The notes: generated by a model not told the origin, from the letters alone. A DNA stretch of 64,000 nucleotides from Bacterioplanoides sp. SCSIO 12839 (GCF_024397975.1 NZ_CP073745.1:3374501-3438500); one strand, 5' to 3'. Counted from the first letter of the stretch, positions 16,549-26,626 are shown. Made by a program: numbers and translations.

Positions 16549-17085
16549 TTAATTTTCCAGCTTAGCTTTATGCACCACCGGGCTGATGTTATTAGCGGCC
16601 AGAATATCCTGCGCTTTATTCATTTTTGAACGGTTATTAAACGGCCCAACCATAATTCGGTGCCAGACATTACCGCTGACTTCACGCTCTTCGCGATATG
16701 CCTCTAATCCTTGTAGAATCAGCTGACCACGCAAACGTTCAGCATCGGATTCCGAACGGAAAGAGCCCGCCTGTAAACGGTATTCGTATTTAGCCGCCGC
16801 GTTTTTTGGGGTCGACTTATACTCTTCTACCTCGGGAACTTCGACAGTCTGATTTTCCAGCAGCTTATAAAACTCGTAGTTAGGCTTTGGAATATCTTCA
16901 GCGGCTTTTTCTTTGGCCTTATCCATGCCTTGCTGCAACATCTTACGGGCATCACCCTGTACCGCACTTAATTCCTGCCCCGCCGGAACCGTGGATAAAA
17001 ACAGGATAAAACCAATAAAGGCAACGGCCAAAGTGGGTGTGGTAATCCACACCCACTTTGGAATTTTGCTAGCGCCGTCAGACAT
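16549..17085 (-). CDS. SPOR-domain membrane protein (FtsN-like)
   Basis: 178 residues. One transmembrane helix (about 10-31, 'VWITTPTLAVAFIGFILFL') after a short cytoplasmic N-terminus, a helical linker, then a C-terminal SPOR domain (about 98-175: 'YRLQAGSFRSESDAERLRGQ', 'WHRIMVGPF'). SPOR domains bind denuded glycan at the septum, so this is probably a divisome or peptidoglycan-remodelling protein. It lies next to argS, as does the SPOR gene in Pseudomonas, but there hslVU follows; here the RecQ-like gene does. It may be the FtsN functional equivalent. Confidence 0.88.
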   Translation of the reverse strand: MSDGASKIPKWVWITTPTLAVAFIGFILFLSTVPAGQELSAVQGDARKMLQQGMDKAKEKAAEDIPKPNYEFYKLLENQTVEVPEVEEYKSTPKNAAAKYEYRLQAGSFRSESDAERLRGQLILQGLEAYREEREVSGNVWHRIMVGPFNNRSKMNKAQDILAANNISPVVHKAKLEN

Positions 17086-17248
17086 ACATTTTCCTGTTCT
17101 TAACTATTTTATTACCACTACAGCGTTGGTCGTGCCGCAGGCGCCAACAAGACAAGGCAAAAGTGGCCGAAAAGACGGAGCTTGCTGTTGCAAGTGAGTA
17201 CTTTGAGGCCAGTTTTAACGCAGTATTGTTAAGCTCTGCAAGCGAACC
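17086..17248. other. Non-coding spacer with repeat-like sequence
   Basis: 163 bases between argS and the SPOR gene. GTTGGTCG...CGCCAAC (17125-17148) forms a bulged hairpin, and 'CTTGCTGTTGCAAG' is near-palindromic. Two words, CGCCAACAA and ACTTTGAGGC, also occur in the same order in the serA/D2HGDH spacer (1811-1831). This may be a degenerate dispersed intergenic repeat; no gene is seen. Confidence 0.35.
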
Positions 17249-18934
17249 TTACATCTCTTCTGGTGCTGAAACACCTAACAAGTTTAATCCATTGCTGATC
17301 ACCTGACGCACCGCTTCAGCCAGCGTCAGACGTGCATTACGCACATCATCTTCATCAACCAGAGTTTTCTCAGAGTTGTAATAGGTATGGAACTCAGCGG
17401 CCAGTTCTTTCAGGTAGTTGGCAATCTGATGTGGCTCACGGTTATTGGCCGCATTTTTAACCACTTCCGGGTAACGACCCAACTTAACGATCAGGTCTTT
17501 TTCGCTATCCAGCGTTAATGCGCTCAGCGATTCAATGCCCTGTTCCAGCGTCCAACTTTGGCCGGCAGCTTCCAGTTTACGGAAAATCGAGCAAACACGT
17601 GCGTGAGCGTACTGGATGTAATACACCGGGTTATCAGACGATTGAGAACGTGCCAGATCGATATCAAAGGTCAGCTGGCTGTCGGCTTTACGCGCTGCCA
17701 GGAAGTAACGGGTGGCATCGCGGCCTACTTCGTCAATCAGGTCACGCAGCGTAACGTAACTACCAGCACGCTTGGAGATTTTCACCTCTTCGCCGCCACG
17801 CATCACAGTCACCATCTGGTGCAAAACGTAGTCTGGCCAGCCTTTTGGAATACCGGCATCCAGCCCCTGCAGGCCAGCACGAACACGGGTAATGGTGCTG
17901 TGGTGGTCAGCGCCTTGTTCGTTAATTACCATTTCAAAGCCGCGCTGCCATTTGTCCAGGTGATAAGCCACATCCGGAACAAAGTAGGTATAACCACCAT
18001 CGGTTTTACGCATCACACGGTCTTTATCGTCACCAAAGTCGGTGGTGCGTAACCACAAGGCACCGCCATCTTCGTAGGTGTGACCGTTAGCAATCAACTT
18101 CTGAACCGCTTCTTCAACCTTGCCTTCGGAATACAGCGACGACTCCAGGAAGTAGACATCAAAATCGACCGCAAACGCTTTTAAATCCAGATCCTGTTCA
18201 CGACGCAGGTAAGCTACGGCAAAGTGGCGAATCGCTTCTACATCGTCAGCATCTTTGGTGCCGGTAAAGCTCTGGTCCTCAGATACCACGGTATCGCCAG
18301 CCATAAAGCTGTCGGCCAGATCTTTAATATAATCACCACGGTAACCGTCTTCCGGCCAGCTGGCGTCGTCTGGTGTTAAACCTTTACAACGTGCCTGAAC
18401 GGATAACGCCAGGTTGTTAATCTGAGCACCAGCATCGTTGTAGTAGAACTCACGGGTTACGTCCCAGCCATTAGCATCCAGCAGACGACATAAACAATCA
18501 CCCACCGCCGCGCCACGACCATGGCCGATGTGCAGCGGGCCGGTTGGGTTAGCCGATACAAATTCCACCTGAACTTTACGACCAGCGCCTTCGTTTGAAC
18601 GACCGTATTGTTCTCTCTGCTCCAGCACCGCCTTAATCAGGCTGTTGGTAGAAGCATCGGATAAATAGAAGTTAATAAAACCTGGGCCAGCGATTTCAAC
18701 TTTTTCCACCAGCTCACTTTCTGGCAGCGCATCAACAATCAATTGTGCCAGTTCACGAGGGTTCTTCTTTGCCGGTTTGGCCAGCATCATTGCCAGGTTG
18801 GTCGCCAAATCGCCATGCGCTTTGTCACGGGTGTTTTCCACATTGATGCGTGGCTCCAGCTCAGCAGGAATCACCTCCTGAGCTTTCAGGGTGGCAACAA
18901 CGGTGGATAACAACTCGGCAATTTGCGGTTTCAT
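17249..18934 (-). CDS. argS: Arginyl-tRNA synthetase
   Basis: 561 residues, class I aminoacyl-tRNA synthetase. N-terminal Add1 domain ('[14 protein letters not shown]'), the HIGH motif in '[20 protein letters not shown]' (about residues 116-135), the class I second signature as 'KISKRAG', and a C-terminal DALR anticodon-binding domain ('[15 protein letters not shown]'). Charges tRNA-Arg in the cytoplasm. ATG 18934 with GAGG about nine bases upstream gives the family N-terminus 'MKPQIAELL'; an upstream TTG would add seven unconserved residues. Followed by the SPOR gene after the non-coding spacer. Confidence 0.96.
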   Translation of the reverse strand: MKPQIAELLSTVVATLKAQEVIPAELEPRINVENTRDKAHGDLATNLAMMLAKPAKKNPRELAQLIVDALPESELVEKVEIAGPGFINFYLSDASTNSLIKAVLEQREQYGRSNEGAGRKVQVEFVSANPTGPLHIGHGRGAAVGDCLCRLLDANGWDVTREFYYNDAGAQINNLALSVQARCKGLTPDDASWPEDGYRGDYIKDLADSFMAGDTVVSEDQSFTGTKDADDVEAIRHFAVAYLRREQDLDLKAFAVDFDVYFLESSLYSEGKVEEAVQKLIANGHTYEDGGALWLRTTDFGDDKDRVMRKTDGGYTYFVPDVAYHLDKWQRGFEMVINEQGADHHSTITRVRAGLQGLDAGIPKGWPDYVLHQMVTVMRGGEEVKISKRAGSYVTLRDLIDEVGRDATRYFLAARKADSQLTFDIDLARSQSSDNPVYYIQYAHARVCSIFRKLEAAGQSWTLEQGIESLSALTLDSEKDLIVKLGRYPEVVKNAANNREPHQIANYLKELAAEFHTYYNSEKTLVDEDDVRNARLTLAEAVRQVISNGLNLLGVSAPEEM

Positions 18935-19003
18935 AACTTCTGGCCTCAGCGGCAATGATTAATGTCAGACAAGTAACCGTTAAAAAACGGGGGCGCGATT
19001 ATC

Positions 19004-19041
19004 GCAAAAAGGCCGCAGCGGGTGAAGCCGCTGCGGCCTTG
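19004..19041 (-). terminator. Rho-independent terminator after the DUF4124 gene
   Basis: 13-bp perfect stem AAGGCCGCAGCGG / CCGCTGCGGCCTT with a six-base loop. On the minus strand the stem is followed by TTTTT, so it ends the pyrE-DUF4124 transcript. Confidence 0.82.
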
Positions 19042-19079
19042 ATTTACGTGCTTATTTGCAACAAGAGCCAATAAACAGG

Positions 19080-19751
19080 CTATAAAGTGCCCAGCTCCTG
19101 ATCGACGCGATCCAGGTCGACGTCTTGCTCCAATGTGCCAGGCTTATAGACCTGCAACACACGAACACGCTCGTACTGCAGCGAAAATTCTTTAGTGCTA
19201 TTGATCATCTCACGCTGGCGACTTTTGATGTTGCTATGGCTTTCACGAATACGATTCTGTAACTGGGCAATTTCCAAACGCAAATCTGCCGGCACTTCTA
19301 TGCCCCTGCGCTCAATATTGGCGGCATCGCCCTGAGATTGCTCCAGTTTCACTTCCAGGTCAGCAATTCGGCGACGCTGTAGCTGGACATAGGATTCAAT
19401 TTCGTCCGCTTTGCGCTGACGAGCCCGTTCAACATCCTCGGGTTTGGCGTACAACCGCAATAAATCGAGATCTTGTTTGCGTTTTGCCGCTATTTTCGCC
19501 AAACGCTCTTGTTTGGCTTTTTCAGCGGCACGACGTTGTGCTAACTCTTCGGCCGTTGGTGCCGGAGCAACCCGTTTCACCACCAGCCCGGAGCTGTTTA
19601 ACACTTCATATCCCATATGAGAATATTCAGCCGGAACGTGGTCTTTGATGATGACCCGACCATCCACTTTAAAACGGTATAACTTGGCTGCATGACTGAC
19701 ATTGGAAAGCAGCAAGCCGCTTAACACTACACACCAGACAAACCCTTTCAT
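19080..19751 (-). CDS. DUF4124-domain periplasmic coiled-coil protein
   Basis: 223 residues. A signal peptide (MKGFVWCVVLSGLLLSNVSHA) is followed by a short DUF4124-type beta region ('KLYRFKVDGRVIIKDHVPAE') and then a long charged helical region (about 75-200) predicted as coiled coil. DUF4124 proteins are common in gammaproteobacteria and have no assigned function. ATG 19751 is chosen because it gives a clean signal peptide; it lies two bases past the pyrE stop, so the two are probably cotranscribed. The coiled coil suggests a structural or binding role in the periplasm. Confidence 0.75.
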   Translation of the reverse strand: MKGFVWCVVLSGLLLSNVSHAAKLYRFKVDGRVIIKDHVPAEYSHMGYEVLNSSGLVVKRVAPAPTAEELAQRRAAEKAKQERLAKIAAKRKQDLDLLRLYAKPEDVERARQRKADEIESYVQLQRRRIADLEVKLEQSQGDAANIERRGIEVPADLRLEIAQLQNRIRESHSNIKSRQREMINSTKEFSLQYERVRVLQVYKPGTLEQDVDLDRVDQELGTL

Positions 19752-19752
19752 G

Positions 19753-20400
19753 TTACATAACCCCGTATTGTTCCCGATAAGCACTGATGGCGTCGGCGTA
19801 TTGACTCAGTTCAGGATCTTCAGACACATAATCCAGCACCTGGTTCAGATTCACAATGCTGATCACCGGCATACCAAAATCACGCTCCACTTCCTGAATC
19901 GCAGATAACTCACCATTACCTTTCTCTTGGCGGTTCAGCGCGATCAGAGCGGCAGCCGGTGTAGCGCCTTCTGCATCGTTAATCATAGCCATGACTTCAC
20001 GAATTGCCGTACCCGCGGTAATAACATCGTCTACGATTAACACACGACCGGTTAAAGGAGAGCCTACCAGATTACCGCCTTCGCCATGCGTTTTGGCTTC
20101 TTTGCGGTTAAAAACGTAGGGCATATCTTTGTTGTACTGGTCTGCCAGAGCCACGGTTAACGTGGTCGCCAGTGGAATGCCTTTATAGGCCGGGCCAAAT
20201 ACTACGTCGTATTCAAGACCGGACGCTTCCAGCGCCGCAGCATAAAAACGACCTAATTTGGCCAGGGCACCACCGGTATTAAACAAGCCAGCATTAAAAA
20301 AATAAGGGCTGACACGACCAGATTTAAGGGTAAATTCGCCGAACTTCAGAACACCTTGCTGAATGGCAAATTCAATAAATTCTTTCTGATAGGTTTGCAT
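19753..20400 (-). CDS. pyrE: Orotate phosphoribosyltransferase
   Basis: 215 residues (E. coli 213). N-terminus '[20 protein letters not shown]' and '[18 protein letters not shown]' are diagnostic; the PRPP-binding loop is '[16 protein letters not shown]' near residues 119-134. Joins orotate and PRPP to make OMP in pyrimidine synthesis. ATG 20400 matches the family start; the longer TTG form adds only two residues. Divergent from the crc-like gene with a 71-bp spacer, the arrangement seen in Pseudomonas. Confidence 0.97.
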   Translation of the reverse strand: MQTYQKEFIEFAIQQGVLKFGEFTLKSGRVSPYFFNAGLFNTGGALAKLGRFYAAALEASGLEYDVVFGPAYKGIPLATTLTVALADQYNKDMPYVFNRKEAKTHGEGGNLVGSPLTGRVLIVDDVITAGTAIREVMAMINDAEGATPAAALIALNRQEKGNGELSAIQEVERDFGMPVISIVNLNQVLDYVSEDPELSQYADAISAYREQYGVM

Positions 20401-20471
20401 AGTCAACTCTTGATATACCTGCTTTTAATAGGATGCGGTATGATACACGCTTCACCAGTTGGGAACCATGT

Positions 20472-21245
20472 ATGAGGATTATCAGTTTACACGTCGATGG
20501 CCTGGCGCAAGCCGTGGAAAAAGGCTTGTATGAATGGCTAAAAACAACCGATGCGGATGTCATTGCTATTCAGAACCTGAAGGCCAAAGAATATCAATTA
20601 CCAGACGATGTCGTGTATCCGGATGGCTTTAACGCCTACTTCTTTGATGCCGAGGCGGATCATTATTCTGGTGTCGCGATTCTGACGAAACACATGCCTA
20701 AAGCCATCATGACCGGCCTGGCATTTCCTCAGTGTGACATGCAGGGCCGTTTTATTCAGGCCGATTTCGATCACGTCAGTGTTGGCTCAATCCTGTTCCC
20801 GGCGGTTGATGAGCACAATACACTGGAAGATAAACTGGCATTCCAGCAAGCGTTTTTAGATCACCTGAGCAAAACCCGCCGCAAGCGTCGTGAGTTTATT
20901 TTCTGCGGTAACTTTGAAGCCGCGCATAAAACCATCGACCTTGGCGACTGGAAAGCTAACCAACAAACGCCTGGGTTCCTGCCGGAAGAACGTGCCTGGT
21001 TTGATCAGATGTTTGGACCAACGGGATACGTTGATGCCTTCCGTGAGGCTAACTTTGGTGAGAATCAGTTTACCTGGTGGCCGGATGAAGACAGCGCTCG
21101 CCGTAATCAGAATGGCTGGCGCAAAGATATGCAGATCTGCACACCGAATATTCGTCAGTATGTGGTGGAAGCCAAGATCGATAACAACCTGAATTTTGGT
21201 GATCACGCCGCCGTCATGATCGAATACGAATTCGACGAAGACTAA
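20472..21245 (+). CDS. crc: Crc-like catabolite repression control protein (exonuclease III fold)
   Basis: 257 residues, similar in length and sequence layout to Pseudomonas Crc: start 'MRIISLHVDGLAQAVEKGL', 'FIQADFDHVSVGSILFP', 'KTRRKRREFIFCG', 'QTPGFLPEERAWFDQMFG' and 'FTWWPDE'. Of the exonuclease III active site, the first Glu (LQET) is replaced in 'IQNLK' and GDFN has become 'CGNFE', though 'GDHAAVMI' keeps the final Asp-His. So DNA cleavage is unlikely. In Pseudomonas, Crc works with Hfq to block translation of catabolic mRNAs. ATG 20472 gives the family start. The pyrE/crc/rph/yicC neighbourhood supports orthology; function here is inferred. Confidence 0.85.
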   Translation: MRIISLHVDGLAQAVEKGLYEWLKTTDADVIAIQNLKAKEYQLPDDVVYPDGFNAYFFDAEADHYSGVAILTKHMPKAIMTGLAFPQCDMQGRFIQADFDHVSVGSILFPAVDEHNTLEDKLAFQQAFLDHLSKTRRKRREFIFCGNFEAAHKTIDLGDWKANQQTPGFLPEERAWFDQMFGPTGYVDAFREANFGENQFTWWPDEDSARRNQNGWRKDMQICTPNIRQYVVEAKIDNNLNFGDHAAVMIEYEFDED

Positions 21246-21270
21246 CGCTTGTTCCCGGATCTGAAGAAAC

Positions 21271-21312
21271 AAAAAAGCCGCTGACAGAGCTCTGTTAGCG
21301 GCTTTGTTTTTT
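21271..21312. terminator. Bidirectional terminator between crc and rph
   Basis: 16-bp stem AAAGCCGCTGACAGAG / CTCTGTTAGCGGCTTT (one G-T pair), with an A-run before and a T-rich tail after. It serves two convergent genes. Confidence 0.9.
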
Positions 21313-21318
21313 AAGCTT

Positions 21319-22041
21319 TCAGCTTTCAGCTTTTAGCGCAGCGTTCTGCACTTCAGCCAGATCGGCGATGCCTTTTTTCGCCAACGCCAACATGCTGGCC
21401 AGCTCTTCATCAGAGAACGGCTCTTGCTCAGCAGTCCCCTGAATTTCAACAAAACCACCGGAAGCCGTCATGATCACATTCAGGTCAGTTTCAGCGACGG
21501 AGTCTTCCGGGTAGTCCAGATCCAGCACTGGCTGACCTTCATAAATGCCCACGGATACCGCTGCAATCATATGCTTCAGCGGCTCACCTTTGACTTTGCC
21601 TTTCTCTTTCAGGTGGTTGATAGCGTCCACCAGTGCCACACAAGCACCGGTAATCGATGCGGTACGAGTGCCGCCATCGGCCTGAATCACATCACAATCG
21701 ATGGTGATGGTGTTTTCCCCGAGCGCTTCCAGGTCCACTGCGGCACGCAGAGAACGACCAATCAGGCGCGAGATTTCAACCGTACGGCCTTGTTGCTTAC
21801 CTTTAGCCGCTTCACGAATCATACGAGAGCCGGTTGAACGTGGCAGCATGCCATATTCTGCGGTTACCCAACCCTGACCTTTACCGCGCAAAAATGGCGG
21901 AACATTGGTATCAGCCGAAGCGGTACAAATTACCTTGGTATCGCCAAACTCCACCAACACCGAACCTTCGGCGTGTTTGGTGTAATTGCGGGTAATTTTA
22001 ACGTCACGTAACTGATCCAGTGCACGACCGCTGGGTCTCAT
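21319..22041 (-). CDS. rph: Ribonuclease PH
   Basis: 240 residues (E. coli 238). Start '[20 protein letters not shown]' and motifs 'GTGWV'-like '[18 protein letters not shown]', '[14 protein letters not shown]' and '[15 protein letters not shown]' are diagnostic of this phosphorolytic 3'-5' RNase, which trims tRNA 3' ends. ATG 22041 with GAGG upstream is chosen; the open frame extends 29 codons further but without conserved sequence. Divergent from yicC. Confidence 0.96.
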   Translation of the reverse strand: MRPSGRALDQLRDVKITRNYTKHAEGSVLVEFGDTKVICTASADTNVPPFLRGKGQGWVTAEYGMLPRSTGSRMIREAAKGKQQGRTVEISRLIGRSLRAAVDLEALGENTITIDCDVIQADGGTRTASITGACVALVDAINHLKEKGKVKGEPLKHMIAAVSVGIYEGQPVLDLDYPEDSVAETDLNVIMTASGGFVEIQGTAEQEPFSDEELASMLALAKKGIADLAEVQNAALKAES

Positions 22042-22191
22042 AGCATTATCCTCAAAAGATTCGTTTAAACGGCGCGCAGTATACGTCGGCCTATCCGTGA
22101 TGGACAGATGCAGTGACTGATGATGCAAGGCTTGGAAAGCGCCCGTACAATAACCGCCCTATTGTTTAGTGTTTACAGCAGAGATTGATCC

Positions 22192-23070
22192 ATGAGTCAC
22201 AGTGCCACGGTTTACAGCATGACGGCCTTTGCCCGCAGCAGCAGCGAATGCCCACAGGGGCGTTTTACCTGGGAATTACGCTCCGTTAATCATCGATACC
22301 TGGAGCCACACTTTCGCCTGCCGGATGCGTTCCGTGATCTGGAGCCCCATCTGCGCGAACGCCTGAAAAAACAACTTGGCCGCGGCAAGGTTGAATGTGC
22401 ACTGCGTTTTCAGCCGTTACAGGGTGACGCCAAACTCACGGTGAATACCGAACTGGTGGAGCAGCTGAACCATGCGGCCGATTTGGTTCATTCGGTCATT
22501 GGTCCGGGCAATGCCCTCGATGCGCTGCAAATTCTGCAATGGCCCGGCGTATTAAATAATGAAGAAGTGGATGGCAAAGCACTGCAACAAGCCGCACTCG
22601 AAGCGTTTGATGCCAGTCTGACAACATTAAAAGAAACCCGCGCCCGTGAAGGTGCTGACCTGGCAGAGATGATTTCAACTCGTTTAGAGAAGATGTCGGA
22701 GATCGTCAGCTTAGTGGCCACGGATATGCCACAAGCACTGGCCGCTCAACGCCAACAACTGCAAACCAAACTGGATGAACTGAGCGGCGAACTCAACAGC
22801 GACCGGGTCGAGCAGGAAATGGTCATGCTGGCGCAAAAAGCAGACGTTGCCGAAGAATTGGATCGCCTGAACACCCACATCAATGAGGTGAAACGCATCC
22901 TGAGCAGTAACGAGCCAATTGGCCGCCGCCTCGACTTTATGATGCAGGAGCTGAATCGCGAGGCGAACACTCTGTCGTCTAAGTCCTTAACCGCCACCAT
23001 TACTCAACACGCAGTCGACTTAAAAGTGCTGATCGAACAGATGCGCGAACAGGTTCAGAATATCGAGTGA
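22192..23070 (+). CDS. yicC: YicC-family endoribonuclease
   Basis: 292 residues. N-terminal 'YSMTAFARSS' and 'WELRSVNHRYLEPHFRLPD' and C-terminal DUF1732 segment 'RRLDFMMQELNREANTLSSK' define the YicC family (E. coli 287). E. coli YicC has been described as an RNase acting on structured small RNA. Placed beside rph as in many proteobacteria, consistent with an RNA-processing role. A 9-bp hairpin without T-run (23089-23113) lies just downstream. Confidence 0.94.
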   Translation: MSHSATVYSMTAFARSSSECPQGRFTWELRSVNHRYLEPHFRLPDAFRDLEPHLRERLKKQLGRGKVECALRFQPLQGDAKLTVNTELVEQLNHAADLVHSVIGPGNALDALQILQWPGVLNNEEVDGKALQQAALEAFDASLTTLKETRAREGADLAEMISTRLEKMSEIVSLVATDMPQALAAQRQQLQTKLDELSGELNSDRVEQEMVMLAQKADVAEELDRLNTHINEVKRILSSNEPIGRRLDFMMQELNREANTLSSKSLTATITQHAVDLKVLIEQMREQVQNIE

Positions 23071-23262
23071 GAATAAGGCATTACTACGGCTGCCAATTGT
23101 CACCATTGGCAGCTAAAGCCTCTCAACCAGACCATCATAAACCATTGATTTAATTAGATTTTAATATTCCGGCAACAGTTATTTACAGGCTGTTGCAATG
23201 CCCCGTCAAATCCTTTGTACACTGAAAGCATTGCTGTTTTTTAAACAATCAGGTTACACGCA

Positions 23263-24453
23263 ATGCTTCATACTTTTTTGAATGTTTTCTTTCGTCCGGC
23301 GGCGATGCTCAGTCGCCTGTTTGGTTGTCAGATGTTGCTGGCTATAGCGGCCGTCAGTCTCGTCGCCGTTCTGATTCTGGCCATCATGCAAACCGCTCTG
23401 GCAGTGGCTGTCGCCTTATTGTTGCTGGTGAGTTACCTGTTGTGCGGCAGCCTGCAGCAGATGCATCATGATCAGCACACTCTGCTAACCGCCCTGCAAC
23501 AAATCGATCCACTGCAGCTTGATCATCAACCACTGATGATCAAAACCCCTCAACTGCAGCCCATTACTCAGACGTTGCAGCACTTATTCCGGGAAGCCGA
23601 ACGGACGCAGCAACAACACAATGATCGCCGTGAAGAAATCGCCTTTTCAGCCCGGGAGCTACAACATCACGCCGATCAATTGGCACACAACACTGAACAA
23701 CAGTCGATGTCGATGGAATCGGGCGCGGCGGCATTAACAGAAATGAGCCAAGGCGTTGAGAATATTGCCGCGCTGGTGCGTGAAGCCGCAGACATGACCA
23801 ACAATGCTAACCAGCTGGCGATTCAGGGAGCGGATGCCGTCAGCTCGGCGGCTGATGATATCAGCGCAATTGAACAAGCTGCCGGACAAAGCTCCGAAGT
23901 CATGAACAGCCTGAGTGAGCAGTCCAAACAGATTCACAGCATCACCGATTTAATCCGGGCGATATCCGAGCAAACTAACTTGCTGGCGCTGAATGCTGCG
24001 ATTGAAGCCGCTCGTGCTGGAGAGCACGGCCGGGGGTTCGCCGTTGTCGCCGATGAAGTCCGTACTCTGGCGCAACGCAGTCACGATTCGGCCAATGATA
24101 TCTCCACTCAAGTTGAACAAATCAGCAGCGGCATCATCAACGCCGAACAACAAATCCACTCCATGCGCGAAATGACCAGCCGCAGTGTGACCCTGGCCAA
24201 CCGCGCCAATGACTCTTTAACGGCGATCCAACAACAAACCCATCGCCTGAGCGACCATATGATTTCGGTCGCCAGCAGCAGCGAACAGCAAAGCCAGGCC
24301 AGCCACGAAGTATCACAACGGATTGAAGAGGTGCATCAGGCGGCCAACCAAAACAGCGAACAGGCATTACAAACCGCTCGGGTTGCGATTCATCTGACCA
24401 GTCTGACGTCAGAAAACAGTACCTCACACGCTAACATCTCACGGGAGCAATAA
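23263..24453 (+). CDS. Methyl-accepting chemotaxis protein without a periplasmic sensor domain
   Basis: 396 residues. Two back-to-back transmembrane helices (about 24-62) with almost no periplasmic loop, then a cytoplasmic signalling domain. The hairpin tip '[20 protein letters not shown]' (near residues 226-245) and '[18 protein letters not shown]' contact CheA/CheW. Methylation helices are Gln/Glu/Ala-rich. It lacks HAMP, PAS or Cache domains, so it must sense through its membrane hairpin or through a partner. The next gene starts five bases after its stop and encodes a membrane protein with a NIT-like segment, a likely partner. Confidence 0.92.
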   Translation: MLHTFLNVFFRPAAMLSRLFGCQMLLAIAAVSLVAVLILAIMQTALAVAVALLLLVSYLLCGSLQQMHHDQHTLLTALQQIDPLQLDHQPLMIKTPQLQPITQTLQHLFREAERTQQQHNDRREEIAFSARELQHHADQLAHNTEQQSMSMESGAAALTEMSQGVENIAALVREAADMTNNANQLAIQGADAVSSAADDISAIEQAAGQSSEVMNSLSEQSKQIHSITDLIRAISEQTNLLALNAAIEAARAGEHGRGFAVVADEVRTLAQRSHDSANDISTQVEQISSGIINAEQQIHSMREMTSRSVTLANRANDSLTAIQQQTHRLSDHMISVASSSEQQSQASHEVSQRIEEVHQAANQNSEQALQTARVAIHLTSLTSENSTSHANISREQ

Positions 24454-24457
24454 CGAT

Positions 24458-25270
24458 ATGAATGAGTTTTTCAGCCTGGTGATGTTAATACCTTTGACAC
24501 TGAGCATTGCTGCCGTCGGCTGGTGGTTCACTCATCACCAGCGGCAAAACAAACACCAGCGCCAGCAGCTCGGCATTGCACTGCTGATGAAACTGCGTAC
24601 CTTGCTGATGCTGACGCAAAAACATCGTGGTGCCAGTTATGGCGCATTACGCGGGGATGACCAACTAAAACACTCACTCAGCACCATCGAACATCCCCTG
24701 CTGAAAGTCATTGAAGGTATTCAGCATCACCCTTACCTCCACCAGCAAGAGCACTGGCTGGCGTATCAGGATCACTGGCAACGCCTGCACCTGAACAACC
24801 TGCAATTAGATGCCGAAAACAACCTGGCGCAACACAATCAACTGATTTCCGTTTTATTGTATTTGCTGGAAGATATTGCCGAACAAACCCGGCTCAACGA
24901 GCTGGCCAGTGATGAACTGAGTAAACTCTGGCGTGAATTACCGCGCACCGCAGAACTGGTCGGCCAGGCCCGGGTTTTAGGCTCAGGCATACTGGCCGAA
25001 GGGAAAGCCGATACAGTGCATAAAATCCGGATGCGTTTTGTCCGTGGCAAACTGCAGGAGTATGCTAATCAACATCCGGCGCAAAGCGATCAACTGGCCC
25101 GTTTATTAACCGTGATTGATCAGCAAATTCTGAGCGAACAACCCTGCGCCAATGACGAAACTCACATGAGTGCCAGTGACTATTTTGAGCTGAGTACCCG
25201 GGCGATAGAGCCTTTCTTTCGACAAATGGATGAAGGGCTGAATCAGTTAAAAACTATAATTTCCATTTAG
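24458..25270 (+). CDS. Membrane-anchored protein with NIT (nitrate/nitrite sensor)-like helical domain
   Basis: 270 residues. One N-terminal membrane helix (about 5-24), then an all-helical soluble region. 'LLMLTQKHRGASYGALRGD' (about residues 48-66) resembles the helix of NIT sensors, whose pattern is Leu-Gln-x-Glu/His-Arg-Gly-x-Ser. The rest is amphipathic helix with many Gln and Leu. It starts four bases after the stop of the preceding chemoreceptor, with that gene's GGAG serving as ribosome site, so the two are translated together. It probably modulates or senses for that receptor. The ligand is unknown and the NIT assignment is by pattern only. Confidence 0.6.
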   Translation: MNEFFSLVMLIPLTLSIAAVGWWFTHHQRQNKHQRQQLGIALLMKLRTLLMLTQKHRGASYGALRGDDQLKHSLSTIEHPLLKVIEGIQHHPYLHQQEHWLAYQDHWQRLHLNNLQLDAENNLAQHNQLISVLLYLLEDIAEQTRLNELASDELSKLWRELPRTAELVGQARVLGSGILAEGKADTVHKIRMRFVRGKLQEYANQHPAQSDQLARLLTVIDQQILSEQPCANDETHMSASDYFELSTRAIEPFFRQMDEGLNQLKTIISI

Positions 25271-25375
25271 TACAATAAACACCAACAAGAATTTAAAGGG
25301 TTAAAGTTTTTTAAAGGGCATTGACCTGTCTATAGCTTCACAGTTTAACCTCTGTTTTTCAAAAAGGAGGATGAC

Positions 25376-26548
25376 GTGGCATATCTTATTTCAGAGCTAG
25401 CATCACTGAGTGGGCTTTCGCGGTCTACATTACTTTATTATGAAAAACTCAAATTGATTCGCGGAGAGCGACAGTCAAATGGCTATCGTCTGTATACCGA
25501 GCAAGACATACAAACACTGATATTACTAAAACAGTTACAGATAGCTGGCCTGACGTTAAAAGAATGCAAAGCTTGCCTTGAGCAAAAGCTTGATACAGCA
25601 ATGCTAAATAAAAAATTGCTACGACTGGATCAGGAGCTACAACAAAAACAACAAGCGAGGAGCCTACTGGCAGCAATGTTAGGGAAAGGGTCTCTGCGAG
25701 ATTGGCATCAATTACTTAATACTCTGGCACCTGAGGCTCATTTAAACTGGTTAAAACACCAGGGCTTTAATGAGAAACAAGCTCTGAACTTGAAATGGTT
25801 ATCTAAAGATATGAATCAACACGAACAATACATGGCTGACTTTATGGCCGTTTTCTCTGCCGTTGAGCGCTGGGGGCCAGGCTCCGACCAGGACACATTA
25901 AAAGCGTTAGGCTCTCTCCAGATTCACCCCCAGCATATTCTCGATATTGGTTGCGGCAAAGGATTCGCCACGCGCTTACTGGCGCAACACACGCAGGCTG
26001 ACATCGTCGCCGTCGACAACGAACCCGCAGCCCTTTCCGAACTGCAACACTATGCAGAAACACATAACCTCACGAACCGGATCAAGACGGTATCTGCCAG
26101 CATGACCGAGCTACCGTTCGCTTCCAACACCTTTGACCTGATCTGGTGTGAAGCCTCGGCCTATATCATGGGTTTTGAGCAGGCGCTGCAACAATGGCGA
26201 CCGCTGTTGAAGGATAATGGATATCTGGTGATCAGTGATCTGCTCTGGCTCACCCGCCAACCATCAGCGGAAGCCACCAACTTCTGGCTGGCAGAATACC
26301 CGGACATGCAGGATCTGGATGAGCGCCTGAGCCAAATTGAAAGCGCTGGTTATGTTCGACTCGACCATTTCACCCTCAGTGAACAAGCCTGGCGTGATTA
26401 TTATGTTCCCGTTAAGGCACGCGTCGCTGAGTTAAAACCCGAGATGTCCAATTCGGTTGCATTGGCCGATATTGAGCGGGAAATTGCCATCTTTGAACAA
26501 CACCTGGGAGAATTTGGTTACCAGATGTTTGTGCTTCAGGCGAAATAG
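25376..26548 (+). CDS. MerR-type regulator fused to a SAM-dependent methyltransferase
   Basis: 390 residues. An N-terminal MerR winged helix and coiled coil (about 1-100: 'ISELASLSGLSRSTLLYYEK', 'GYRLYTEQDI') is joined to a class I methyltransferase (about 165-390) with motif I 'ILDIGCGKGFATRLL' and 'FDLIWCEASAYIMGF'. GTG start with AAAGGAGG five bases upstream; the nearby ATG is out of frame and stops quickly. MerR proteins usually sense a ligand with the C-terminal domain, so the methyltransferase may be both effector and sensor. No obvious target gene is next to it (azlC lies 78 bases downstream on the same strand). Substrate unknown. Confidence 0.85.
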   Translation: MAYLISELASLSGLSRSTLLYYEKLKLIRGERQSNGYRLYTEQDIQTLILLKQLQIAGLTLKECKACLEQKLDTAMLNKKLLRLDQELQQKQQARSLLAAMLGKGSLRDWHQLLNTLAPEAHLNWLKHQGFNEKQALNLKWLSKDMNQHEQYMADFMAVFSAVERWGPGSDQDTLKALGSLQIHPQHILDIGCGKGFATRLLAQHTQADIVAVDNEPAALSELQHYAETHNLTNRIKTVSASMTELPFASNTFDLIWCEASAYIMGFEQALQQWRPLLKDNGYLVISDLLWLTRQPSAEATNFWLAEYPDMQDLDERLSQIESAGYVRLDHFTLSEQAWRDYYVPVKARVAELKPEMSNSVALADIEREIAIFEQHLGEFGYQMFVLQAK

Positions 26549-26626
26549 CAGGTCGGGATAAAAGCCTGCTTGCCGCCTGACCGCATGGTCAATTAAAATG
26601 CGTTTTTAGAAAATGCAGTCTCCCTC

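Noticed and set aside
16913..17197. Plus-strand ORF across the SPOR gene start and spacer
   Set aside because: It is antisense to the SPOR gene and runs into repeat-like spacer sequence; no domain or ribosome site.
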